In this document: piece after piece, positions 1-7,629 of the stretch
Position numbering within the stretch: the first letter of the stretch is position 1
How the letters are laid out: every line of letters starts with the position of its first letter
Assembly: GCA_002293545.1 (NCBI GenBank)
Contig: DBDL01000094.1
Coordinates: forward strand, 1-13,953
DNA from: Lachnoclostridium sp. UBA933
Lineage (GTDB): Bacteria; Bacillota; Clostridia; Lachnospirales; Lachnospiraceae
DNA length: 13,953 nt
Direction: 5' to 3'
The notes under the pieces: generated by a model
Databases searched by the model: none
Told to the model about the DNA's origin: nothing
What the model saw: only the letters and a program-made list of their open reading frames with translations
Program-made: the position numbers and the translations under genes

Positions 1-617
1 CCGCCGGAAGCAATCAGCGGAACCGATACGGTTTTTTCAGCCAGCTTCATCAATTCAAGGTCATATCCGGAGAGCGTGCCGTCATTGTCAATACTGTTTA
101 AACAAATTTCTCCCGCGCCAAGCTCCTGTGCGCGTTTTATCCAACTGACGGCATCTATCCCGGTTGCCAGTCTTGCCCCGTCTATATACACCTCGTATCC
201 GCTCGGCATTTTACCGTTTCTTTTTACCTGAACGGATACTACGATACACTGCGAACCAAAAGCTTCCGCACCATCCGAAATAATCTGCGGATTTCTCACC
301 GCCATAGAGTCTACACTGATTTTTTCGGCTCCCGCTTTCAGTGTTTCATACATATCATTCAAATCCTTGATACCGCCGCCGACAGTAAACGGAATAAAAA
401 CGCACCGTGCCACTTTTTTTACGGTTTCCATGTCAATCCCCCGTTTCTGGGCGCTCGCTGTCACATCATAAAAAATCAATTCGTCAATCCCGGCATGATA
501 CATCGTGACCGCCAGACTTTCGGCGGGCGCTACGTCAATATTATCTTGAAACCGCACCGCTTTTGTTACCCTGCCGTTTATCATATCAAAGCAGGCAATC
601 AATCGTTTGCTCAGCAT
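1..617 (-). CDS. hisF: Imidazole glycerol phosphate synthase, cyclase subunit HisF (partial, C-terminus outside window)
   Basis: HisF cyclises PRFAR, with ammonia from HisH, to imidazole glycerol phosphate and AICAR. About 205 residues are present; the family is about 250, so the last strands of the barrel lie beyond the left edge. Visible family motifs are the N-terminus MLSKRLIACFD with the catalytic Asp11, DELIFYDVTAS near 45-55, FIPFTVGGGI near 74-83, GSQCIVVSVQ at 121-130, GAGEICLNSIDNDGT near 158-172, and VPLIASGG at the truncation. Residue 130, normally the second catalytic Asp, is Gln; Asn103 is Asp (SVDS) and the usual LTSID is LNSID. The start ATG is preceded by GGAGGGG about 8 bases upstream and overlaps the end of hisH by 7 bases. 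Family assignment is firm. Whether the enzyme has standard activity is uncertain because of the substitutions. Confidence 0.93.
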   Translation of the reverse strand, partial: MLSKRLIACFDMINGRVTKAVRFQDNIDVAPAESLAVTMYHAGIDELIFYDVTASAQKRGIDMETVKKVARCVFIPFTVGGGIKDLNDMYETLKAGAEKISVDSMAVRNPQIISDGAEAFGSQCIVVSVQVKRNGKMPSGYEVYIDGARLATGIDAVSWIKRAQELGAGEICLNSIDNDGTLSGYDLELMKLAEKTVSVPLIASG

Positions 618-1228
618 AAGGTTTTCCCCTCCTTTTCAAGACGAAGGAAACTGTCAAGCAGTAAAAGTCCGGCTTCGCCGCTTTTTTCAGCATGAAACTG
701 TGTACCGTAAATATTATTCCTGCATACGGCCGCCGTGAACGAACCTCCATAATCTGCCTCACCCCACAAATCGGCAGAGTCGGCAGGGTTCGCATAATAA
801 GAATTGACAAAATAAAAGGAATCGTCCTGCGTCCCAAGAGGTGTGCTTTTTATAAACCGAACCTGATTCCATCCCATCTGCGGTACTCTGGTCTTTTGGG
901 AATCGAATCTGACCACACCGCCTTTTAACCAGCCAAGACAATCCGTATTTTCTTCCTCACTGTGTTCAAACAGAATTTGCATCCCGACACAAATCCCCAA
1001 GAAAAAAACGTTCTTTTGCAATACCATTTTTTCCAGCGCTTCTGTCATCCCCATTTTAACAAGCGATTCCATCGTTGCTTTTGCACTTCCCACGCCCGGC
1101 AGTATAATATGTGCGGCGTCATATAAATCCTTTGGATGATAAGCAAATGCGGCTTCATATCCAAGCCGATTCACAGCATGCATAACACTGGGGGCATTCC
1201 CTGCCTTATAATCAATAATTTTTATCAT
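611..1228 (-). CDS. hisH: Imidazole glycerol phosphate synthase, glutamine amidotransferase subunit HisH
   Basis: This class I glutamine amidotransferase hydrolyses glutamine and passes ammonia to HisF. The protein is 205 residues, normal for HisH. The catalytic triad is visible as Cys80 (FFLGICVGMQ), His179 and Glu181 (GTQFHAEKS), and the oxyanion strand as LPGVG near 43-47. The frame continues upstream into purF, but the chosen ATG begins the family N-terminus MIKIIDYKAGN and follows AGGAGG at 8 bases, so the extension is not real. Compared with the common consensus, GAGN is KAGN, YFVHSYY is YFVNSYY and FHPEKS is FHAEKS; these look like a subfamily signature and not decay. It lies 74 bases after purF with no terminator visible. 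The final seven bases overlap hisF, which fits a co-translated 1:1 complex. Confidence 0.93.
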   Translation of the reverse strand: MIKIIDYKAGNAPSVMHAVNRLGYEAAFAYHPKDLYDAAHIILPGVGSAKATMESLVKMGMTEALEKMVLQKNVFFLGICVGMQILFEHSEEENTDCLGWLKGGVVRFDSQKTRVPQMGWNQVRFIKSTPLGTQDDSFYFVNSYYANPADSADLWGEADYGGSFTAAVCRNNIYGTQFHAEKSGEAGLLLLDSFLRLEKEGKTLC

Positions 1229-1302
1229 TTCCTCAACCTCCTCGCTGCCTGTACAAATCCCAAGAACAAATCCGCTTTCCGCCGCACCGGTAAAAATAAA
1301 TC

Positions 1303-2682
1303 CTAATAACCGTTTCCGATAAAGCAAGCGGCACAAAAGTCAGAGGCACATTTGCCGCACGCCTTTTCAAGCCCGTCCATACTAATATATCCTAAACTGT
1401 CCGCTCCGATTTGCCGGCAGATTTCATCTATCCCCACTTTATTCGCAATCAAATTTTCTTCACTGTCTATGTCCGTACCATAATGACAGGTATAACGGAA
1501 AGGAGGGGAGGATATTCGCATATGAACCTCTCTTGCCCCCGCACTTTTAAGGCTCCGCACAATCTTTTCGCTCGTCGTTCCCCGCACAATAGAATCATCC
1601 ACAAGTACGACCCGCTTATTCCTGACGACCGCCGCCAGGGGATTCAGCTTGAGCCGGACGGCACTGTCCCTCTGTGTCTGTGTCGGATATATAAAGCTCC
1701 TGCCAATATACCGGTTCTTTTCAAAACCGGTCACAAATGGTATTTTGCTTCCGGCACTGTATCCGCTCGCGGCATTCAGTCCGGAATCCGGTACGCCGCA
1801 TACCACGTCTGCATCCGCGGGATGTTCCCGTGCCAGTTCAAGATACATATTGCACCGTGCTTCATAGACGGAAAGACCGTCTATGACCGAATCCGGTCTT
1901 GCAAAATAAACATACTCAAAAATACAAAGTCCCCTGTGATTCTCCTTTTGTTTCAATCTGATTCCTTGATCCGTTATCACCCCCTTTTCTATCACTATCA
2001 CTTCACCGGGGCGCACATCTCTTACAAACCGAAAGCCGCATGTGTCAAGGGCGCAGCTTTCTGATGCGACAGCAATCCCGGTTTCATTTTCTCCGATACA
2101 AAGAGGTCTGAATCCGTTTGGATCCCGGACAGCAATAAGCTTTTCCCTGCCGCTGGCAATGATAAGGGAGAATGCCCCTTCCAATAACCCGGCGGCTTTT
2201 ATAATGCCTGAAACCGTATTTTTTTCTTTTGTTATGTAATACGCAATCAGTGCCGATATCACTTCGCTGTCACTGGTTGCCCCAAAATAAAGTCCCTGCC
2301 CTTTCAGTCTTTTCCGGATCTTTTTTGCATTGGTAATATTGCCGTTGTGAGCGGCGGCAATCCTGCCGGTCAGGTAATCCGCCGTAAACGGACCGACATT
2401 CTCTTTCATGCTCCCGCCGGTCGTCGAATACCGGGTATGACCGACTGCGACACTGCCTTTCGGCAAAGCTTCCAGTCTGGCTCCCGTAAATACTTCACTG
2501 ACAAGACCGGTATTTTTATAACAGGCAATGTTATTATCGTTTATGACGGCAATACCGGCACCCTCCTGCCCGCGGTGCTGGAGCGAGAGAAGTCCATTAT
2601 AAGTAATGCCGACGGATTCCTCTGTCACTAAGCTGACTCCGAAAACAGCGCATTCTTCATGAAGCTTACGGTCAATTCTCAT
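1303..2682 (-). CDS. purF: Amidophosphoribosyltransferase (glutamine PRPP amidotransferase)
   Basis: PurF catalyses the first committed step of purine synthesis, PRPP plus glutamine to phosphoribosylamine. The 459-residue protein starts MRIDRKLHEE-C11, the Bacillus-type propeptide ahead of the N-terminal nucleophile Cys11. The glutaminase domain shows LSLQHRGQEGAG, GHTRYSTTGG and AAHNGNITN. The phosphoribosyltransferase domain shows VCGVPDSGLNAA, KNRYIGRSF and the PRPP loop VVLVDDSIVRGTTS. Cysteines in GLCIFEY, TCHYGTD and the C-terminal CASDFCAACF fit the [4Fe-4S] cluster of the oxygen-sensitive B. subtilis enzyme. The frame is open a further 30 codons upstream, but those have no family similarity. 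The chosen ATG overlaps the last 11 bases of the ANTAR gene, suggesting translational coupling. It sits away from purC/B/A, after glnA and its regulator. Confidence 0.97.
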   Translation of the reverse strand: MRIDRKLHEECAVFGVSLVTEESVGITYNGLLSLQHRGQEGAGIAVINDNNIACYKNTGLVSEVFTGARLEALPKGSVAVGHTRYSTTGGSMKENVGPFTADYLTGRIAAAHNGNITNAKKIRKRLKGQGLYFGATSDSEVISALIAYYITKEKNTVSGIIKAAGLLEGAFSLIIASGREKLIAVRDPNGFRPLCIGENETGIAVASESCALDTCGFRFVRDVRPGEVIVIEKGVITDQGIRLKQKENHRGLCIFEYVYFARPDSVIDGLSVYEARCNMYLELAREHPADADVVCGVPDSGLNAASGYSAGSKIPFVTGFEKNRYIGRSFIYPTQTQRDSAVRLKLNPLAAVVRNKRVVLVDDSIVRGTTSEKIVRSLKSAGAREVHMRISSPPFRYTCHYGTDIDSEENLIANKVGIDEICRQIGADSLGYISMDGLEKACGKCASDFCAACFIGNGY

Positions 2683-3241
2683 ATGTCTTAAGTATCCCTT
2701 CCGCAATGGCTCTTTTCGTAGTGCGCATATCCATTGCCTGTTTTTCGATATATCTGTGCGCTTCTTTTTCACTCATATTCATAAAAGATATTAAGATACA
2801 TTTCGCACGGTCCACAATCCGGATATCATCAATTTTCTGTTTCAGCTTGGTATTTTCGGCCTGTATTTTTTTTATTCTGCTGCACGCTGACCTTGCGAGT
2901 GATAACGCCGACCAAAAAATGGTTTTATTTACAGGCTTTGAAACGGTCAGCACGCCCTCATTTTCACAAACAGCGGACACGGCTTCATAAAATTCACTTT
3001 TCACTATTAAAATGACCTGTGCGGTACCTTTTGAAGCAATATGACGGGAAAGGCTTTCTCCGGAGGCATCACGCAGCGGGGCGTTGACAATGACCAGATC
3101 GAAATCCCTCTCCAGCAGAATCCTCCTCGCTTCACCGCAGGACTGTACGGCAGTGATTTGACAGATTGACGCGGCGCTTATTATTTCGGAAAAAAATTGC
3201 GTTCCTTTTTCCGAGCTTGAAACGATCATAACATTTTCCAT
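2672..3241 (-). CDS. ANTAR-domain transcription antiterminator with degenerate receiver domain (NitR-like)
   Basis: The product has a receiver-like domain (about 1-115), a short coiled coil (RIKKIQAENTKLKQKI, about 117-135) and a C-terminal three-helix ANTAR RNA-binding domain (about 138-189, with MSEKEAHRYIEKQAMDMR). ANTAR proteins bind paired hexaloop hairpins and prevent transcription termination. The receiver lacks phosphorylation chemistry: the acidic pair after strand 1 is Ser8-Ser9, the phosphoacceptor Asp is Asn53 (DLVIVNAPL), and only the strand-5 Lys102 (SKP) remains. It is therefore likely controlled by protein or ligand binding, as in NasR/AmiR-type systems. It follows glnA by about 40 bases; clostridial ANTAR genes next to glnA (NitR) are known to control nitrogen genes. 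The start could be ATG at 3241 or GTG at 3244; ATG is preferred because AAAGGCGG lies 7 bases upstream. The 3' end overlaps purF by 11 bases. The RNA target was not found. Confidence 0.88.
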   Translation of the reverse strand: MENVMIVSSSEKGTQFFSEIISAASICQITAVQSCGEARRILLERDFDLVIVNAPLRDASGESLSRHIASKGTAQVILIVKSEFYEAVSAVCENEGVLTVSKPVNKTIFWSALSLARSACSRIKKIQAENTKLKQKIDDIRIVDRAKCILISFMNMSEKEAHRYIEKQAMDMRTTKRAIAEGILKTYEN

Positions 3242-3282
3242 CACATCACCGCCTTTCTGTTATATAATCAGGCATTCCCTTA

Positions 3283-4602
3283 TTAAATAATACTAAAATA
3301 TCTTTTTTTATAAAACTCCGCTTTATTATTGACCGCCGAAAAATCCCCGGCTTCACTCCTCTTGCTTGCAATGTATTTTGAAAGCAATTCCTCACCGATA
3401 ATATCTTTTACAAAGCCGCTGTCCTCCGCAAGCCTGATTGCTTCGTCCATACTTGCCGGCAGAGGCGTAAGGGATTTCGTCACATCTTTATCCGCCGTAT
3501 ACAAATCCGCATGACCGGCAGGCGGTAAATCCAAGTCTTTTTCAATCCCGTAGAATCCCGCCGCAATAATAAGTGCAAACGCAAGATACGGATTCATTGA
3601 GGGATCGGGGGAACGCAGTTCCATTCTGACCTTTTCCCCGAAAGCCGCGGGAATCCGTATTAATTGTGAGCGGTTCCGGTGCGACCACGAAACATATCCC
3701 GGTGCTTCAAACTTCCCGAACCGCTCATAGGAATTGGCAAGCGGATTCAGAAAAATTGTCAGCTCCGGTACTTTGGCAAGTATCCCGGCAATAAAACTTT
3801 CAGCGGTATCCGAATGTCCTTCCGCGATGTTCTTAAAAATATTCAGTCCGTTTTTCGCAAGGGAAAGATTGACATGCATCCCGCTTCCTGCGGATTCCAG
3901 TATCGGTTTCGGCATAAACGATGCAAAAAATCCATTACGCGAGGCAACCGCTTTGACAACGGTTTTAAATGACTGCAAATTATCGGCACTGGTCAGTGCG
4001 TCACCGAACCTGAAATCAATCTCATTCTGTCCCGGTCCCTGCTCATGATGCGAGGTTTCCGGCTTAATCCCCATTTCTTCAAGTGTCAGGCAGATTTCAC
4101 GGCGTATATCACCGCCGCGGTCAAGAGGCAGTATATCCAGATAGCCGCCTTTGTCAAGCGGCGTATCTGTCGGATTGCCGTCCTCATCCGTTTTAAAAAG
4201 ATAGAATTCACATTCCGCCCCGACTTTGCATACATATCCCATCTTCTCACACTGTCCGATTACTTTTTTCAATATATTCCGGCTGTCATGGGCATATAAC
4301 GTTCCATCCGGGTTTTTCACATCACAATAAAACCGAATCACTCTGCCCGGACCCGGACGCCACGGCAGAACCATCAATGTCGCGGGATCGGGAAACAGAA
4401 ATAAATCCGACTGCGTGACGTCCTTAAACCCGCGGACGGCGTGTGCGTCGAAAGAAACACCGCTTTCAAAAGCAGATTCCAGTTCATCCGCCATAATGGA
4501 AATGCTTTTTTGGGTTCCGAACAAATCACAGAAATTAAGCCAGATGAATTTAACATCATTTTCCCTTACAAATTCCAACACTTCGCTTTCTGTATGATTC
4601 AT
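3283..4602 (-). CDS. glnA: Glutamine synthetase, type I
   Basis: Glutamine synthetase makes glutamine from glutamate, ammonia and ATP. The 439-residue length fits the short GSI-alpha class of Gram-positives. The ammonium-site Asp26 (FCDLFG) and Glu in KFEAPG are present, as are metal ligands Glu130 and Glu132 (GAECEFY), Glu187 (HHEQGPGQ), Glu194 and His243 (GSGMHVN). Substrate arginines occur in SWSHRNRSQLIRIP and RMELRSPDPSMNPY. Two histidines common in the family are Asn here: Asn193 (GPGQNEIDF) and Asn245 (GMHVNLSL). No adenylylation-type tyrosine motif was seen, as expected for GSI-alpha. The ATG follows GGAGG by 9 bases and sits 14 bases after glmS. Its product feeds GlmS, PurF and HisH in the same unit. 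The substitutions leave some room for a GlnA-like paralogue, but the core catalytic set argues for true glutamine synthetase. Confidence 0.92.
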   Translation of the reverse strand: MNHTESEVLEFVRENDVKFIWLNFCDLFGTQKSISIMADELESAFESGVSFDAHAVRGFKDVTQSDLFLFPDPATLMVLPWRPGPGRVIRFYCDVKNPDGTLYAHDSRNILKKVIGQCEKMGYVCKVGAECEFYLFKTDEDGNPTDTPLDKGGYLDILPLDRGGDIRREICLTLEEMGIKPETSHHEQGPGQNEIDFRFGDALTSADNLQSFKTVVKAVASRNGFFASFMPKPILESAGSGMHVNLSLAKNGLNIFKNIAEGHSDTAESFIAGILAKVPELTIFLNPLANSYERFGKFEAPGYVSWSHRNRSQLIRIPAAFGEKVRMELRSPDPSMNPYLAFALIIAAGFYGIEKDLDLPPAGHADLYTADKDVTKSLTPLPASMDEAIRLAEDSGFVKDIIGEELLSKYIASKRSEAGDFSAVNNKAEFYKKRYFSII

Positions 4603-4616
4603 AACAGTTTTCCTCC

Positions 4617-6452
4617 TTATTCTACGGTAACACTTTTGGCAAGGTTTCTCGGTTTGTCAATATCCAGTCCCTTGTTTGCGGCAACATAATAACTGAAAAG
4701 CTGCAAAACAATGACGGAAAGAGAGGGTGAAAATAATTCGCAGGATTCCGGTAAACCGATAACCGAAAGCTTATCATCCGGTTTCACCCCGGCGGAATTT
4801 CCGATTAACAATACTTTTGCACCCCGGCTGATTACCTGCTCCGCATTGCTCATGAGTTTCCCGTGCAGCCGCTTACAGTTTGAGATTGCCACAACCAATG
4901 TGTTTTCTTCAATCAGGGAAATCGTTCCATGCTTTAATTCACCGCCCGCATAGGCTTCCGAATGGATATAGGATATCTCTTTCAGCTTCAAAGAACCTTC
5001 CAGCGCAATTGCGTAATCAATGTTCCGTCCGATGAAAAAAATGCTTTTATAGCCAACGCAGGCGGACGCATATTTTTGTATGGAATCAATCTGTTCAAGA
5101 ATACTCTCCGCTTTATCAGGCAAAGCCTCAATTTCTTTTAATAATCCGTCCTCTGTTTCCGTACCGCCTCCGGCAGTTTCCGGCAATTTCCCCAACCGGT
5201 CGGCAAACCGTACCGCTAATATGTATAACAGTACAAGCTGTGCGGAAAATGCTTTGGTCGTCGCAACTGCGATTTCGGGTCCTGCGGCTGTAAACAGGCA
5301 AAAATCCGCTTCTTTCGCAATGGTACTGCCGACTACATTGACTATGGACAAGGTAACGGCACCCCCGGATTTTGCTTCACGCATGGCGGCTATGGTGTCA
5401 GCGGTTTCTCCGGACTGACTGATTAGAATTACCAGTGTTTTATCGTCAATCACTGCGTCCCGGTACCGGAACTCACTGGCAAGCTCAACTTCAACCGCTG
5501 GGAATCTGCACAATCTCTCAAAAACATATTTTGCGGCAAACCCGGCATTATATGCCGAACCGCATGCGGTAATGACGATTTTATTAAACTTTGTTATATC
5601 AATACGGCGGATGACGGTTTTATTTTCGTTATCGGATAACGCCGAGCTGATCGTATCCCTCAGCACCTTGGGCTGTTCGATGATTTCCTTGAGCATGAAA
5701 TGCGGATACCCGCCCTTTTCAGCATTGAGGGGGTTCCATGTAATGGTTTCCGGCGATTTCATAAGCGGTTCTTTATCCATATTGAAAAACTGGACCGTAT
5801 CCTTTTTCAGCACCGTAATTTCTTTGTCATCAAGATAATAAACTTTATTCGTATGTTTCAACACGGCGGGGACATCGGACGCAATAAAATTTCCGTGTCC
5901 GGACACGCCGATAATCAACGGATTGTCTTTTTTTACGGCAATCAGTGTTCCGGGATCATCCACACACATTATCCCAAGGGCAAAGGAACCCTCCAGCCGG
6001 TTGGCAACCTTACCCACCGTTTCCATTATATTGCCGTCATAATAGTATTCGGCAAGCTGTGCAATTACCTCGCTGTCGGTTTCGGAAATAAACTTAACGC
6101 CTTTTTTTTCAAGGCGTTCTTTCAATTGTTTATAGTTTTCTATGATTCCGTTATGAACCACTGCGATTTTGTTTTGATTCCCCACATGGGGATGAGAATT
6201 AATATCGGATGGCTCCCCGTGGGTAGCCCACCGGGTATGACCGATACCCATAAATCCCTTTGCGGGAAAATCCGCCAGTCGTGCATCCAATGCCGTTAGA
6301 CGTCCTTTTTGTTTCACCACGTCAAAAAATCCGCTTTCACTGTAAACCGCAATCCCTGCCGAGTCATATCCCCGGTATTCTAACTTTTTCAGCCCTTCCA
6401 CAATAATGGGAACTGCGTTTTCCTTTCCTACATAACCTATGATTCCACACAT
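4617..6452 (-). CDS. glmS: Glutamine--fructose-6-phosphate aminotransferase (isomerizing)
   Basis: GlmS makes glucosamine-6-phosphate from fructose-6-phosphate and glutamine, the entry to peptidoglycan amino sugars. The 611-residue protein is full length. The N-terminal glutaminase domain starts MCGIIGYVG with nucleophile Cys2, then RGYDSAGIAV, HTRWATHGEPSD and AVVHNGIIENY. Two SIS domains follow (about 285-610): TACGSAYNAGFAAKY, ISQSGETADTIAAM, GPEIAVATTKAFSAQ, EGSLKLKEISYIHSEAYAGGELKHG, and the usual C-terminal AKSVTVE. The start is fixed because Cys must be residue 2. It sits 16 bases after the aminotransferase and 14 before glnA. A glmS ribozyme, common upstream of this gene in Gram-positives, has no room here, so control must come from the operon or the ANTAR/Lrp regulators. 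Confidence 0.97.
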   Translation of the reverse strand: MCGIIGYVGKENAVPIIVEGLKKLEYRGYDSAGIAVYSESGFFDVVKQKGRLTALDARLADFPAKGFMGIGHTRWATHGEPSDINSHPHVGNQNKIAVVHNGIIENYKQLKERLEKKGVKFISETDSEVIAQLAEYYYDGNIMETVGKVANRLEGSFALGIMCVDDPGTLIAVKKDNPLIIGVSGHGNFIASDVPAVLKHTNKVYYLDDKEITVLKKDTVQFFNMDKEPLMKSPETITWNPLNAEKGGYPHFMLKEIIEQPKVLRDTISSALSDNENKTVIRRIDITKFNKIVITACGSAYNAGFAAKYVFERLCRFPAVEVELASEFRYRDAVIDDKTLVILISQSGETADTIAAMREAKSGGAVTLSIVNVVGSTIAKEADFCLFTAAGPEIAVATTKAFSAQLVLLYILAVRFADRLGKLPETAGGGTETEDGLLKEIEALPDKAESILEQIDSIQKYASACVGYKSIFFIGRNIDYAIALEGSLKLKEISYIHSEAYAGGELKHGTISLIEENTLVVAISNCKRLHGKLMSNAEQVISRGAKVLLIGNSAGVKPDDKLSVIGLPESCELFSPSLSVIVLQLFSYYVAANKGLDIDKPRNLAKSVTVE

Positions 6453-6468
6453 AACAAAGACCCCCGGT

Positions 6469-7629
6469 CTATAAAGAATTTATGAATTTTTGCAGCCTCG
6501 ATAATGCTTCTTTGATGCTGTCTATTGAATATGCATAGGAACACCGGACATATCCGGCGCCGCATTCTCCGAATGCCGTACCCGGCACGACAGCCAGCCG
6601 CTGTTCCTGAAGAAGCCTCGTGCAGAATTCCTCCGATGTCATACCGAATCGTTCCACGGACGGAAATAAATAAAACGCACCGCGGGCTTCAAAACAGTCT
6701 ATCCCCATTTTCCGCAGTTCACTTAACATAAAGCGGCGTCTGACATCGTATTCTTTTCTCATCGAAGCAACGCTTTTCTTCCCGCTTCGCAAAGCCTCCA
6801 GCCCGCCGTATTGTGCAATGGTAGGCGCACACATAATAACGTATTGATGGATTTTGGTCATAGCCGCTATCAGCTCCTCAGAACCGCAGGCATATCCCAG
6901 CCGCCATCCTGTCATGGCATAAGCTTTTGAAAAACCATTTAAAACAATTGTCTTATCATACATACCCGGCAGCGACGCAATGCTCTTGTGCGGGGTATTC
7001 CCGTAAGTCAGCTCGGCATATATTTCATCACTTATCAGAATGATTTTATGCTCTCTGAGTAACTCTGCAATTTTTTCCAGATCCCCATGTTCAAGAACGG
7101 CACCGGTCGGATTGTTAGGGTAGTTCAGTATGATTGCTTTTGTTTTTCCGGTGATTCGGGATTTGATATCATCAGCGGTTACCCGAAAACCGTTTCCGGC
7201 ATTTGTCGGTATGGATACGGGAATGCCTCCTGCCATCAAAATACATGGCTTATATGATACAAAGCATGGTTCAGCCACCAGCACTTCATCACCGGGATTA
7301 AGCACGGCACGGAAAGCTACGTCAATCCCTTCGCTGGCTCCGACCGTTACAAGAATTTGTGTGCCGGGATGATACCGAAGCCCGTACTGCTCCGACATAT
7401 AACGGCTGATCTCATTTCGCAGCGCCGGCATACCGGCATTGGCGGTATACATCGTATGACGCTGTTCAAGGGAAAAGACGGCTTCCTCACGGATATGCCA
7501 CGGTGTAACAAAATCAGGCTCTCCAACGCCGAGCGATACAACGTCTTTCATTTCGGAAGCAATATCAAAAAACCTGCGGATACCGGAATACGGTAAATCC
7601 TCTATCGTTTTTGCAATTAAGCTGCTCAT
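6469..7629 (-). CDS. Class I/II PLP-dependent aminotransferase (aspartate-aminotransferase-like)
   Basis: This fold type I, PLP-dependent aminotransferase is 386 residues, normal for the family. Visible motifs are SLGVGEPDF (32-40), ILNYPNNPTGA with the PLP-contacting Asn173 region, Asp201 and Tyr204 (SDEIYAELTY), the Schiff-base Lys235 in NGFSKAYAMTGWRLGY, and the carboxylate-binding Arg in YVRCSYAYS near the C-terminus. It belongs to the I-gamma group that contains bacterial aspartate, alanine and aromatic aminotransferases, and the sequence does not fix the substrate. Its ATG overlaps the stop of the Lrp-type gene by four bases (ATGA), so the two are almost certainly co-translated. Being in one unit with purC and purA, which consume aspartate, makes aspartate formation attractive, but this is inference from context. 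Confidence 0.92.
   Translation of the reverse strand: MSSLIAKTIEDLPYSGIRRFFDIASEMKDVVSLGVGEPDFVTPWHIREEAVFSLEQRHTMYTANAGMPALRNEISRYMSEQYGLRYHPGTQILVTVGASEGIDVAFRAVLNPGDEVLVAEPCFVSYKPCILMAGGIPVSIPTNAGNGFRVTADDIKSRITGKTKAIILNYPNNPTGAVLEHGDLEKIAELLREHKIILISDEIYAELTYGNTPHKSIASLPGMYDKTIVLNGFSKAYAMTGWRLGYACGSEELIAAMTKIHQYVIMCAPTIAQYGGLEALRSGKKSVASMRKEYDVRRRFMLSELRKMGIDCFEARGAFYLFPSVERFGMTSEEFCTRLLQEQRLAVVPGTAFGECGAGYVRCSYAYSIDSIKEALSRLQKFINSL

Noticed and set aside
1229..1336. N-terminal extension of HisH by 36 codons
   Set aside because: It overlaps the end of purF, has no family similarity, and the inner ATG has an AGGAGG site and the correct N-terminus.
1411..2064. 217-codon plus-strand open frame
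   Set aside because: It is antisense to purF, whose motifs are unambiguous on the other strand.
2683..2772. N-terminal extension of PurF by 30 codons
   Set aside because: The inner ATG places the nucleophile at Cys11 after a normal propeptide; the extension lies within the ANTAR gene.
5700..6299. 199-codon plus-strand open frame
   Set aside because: It is antisense to the glmS glutaminase domain and has no recognisable domain.
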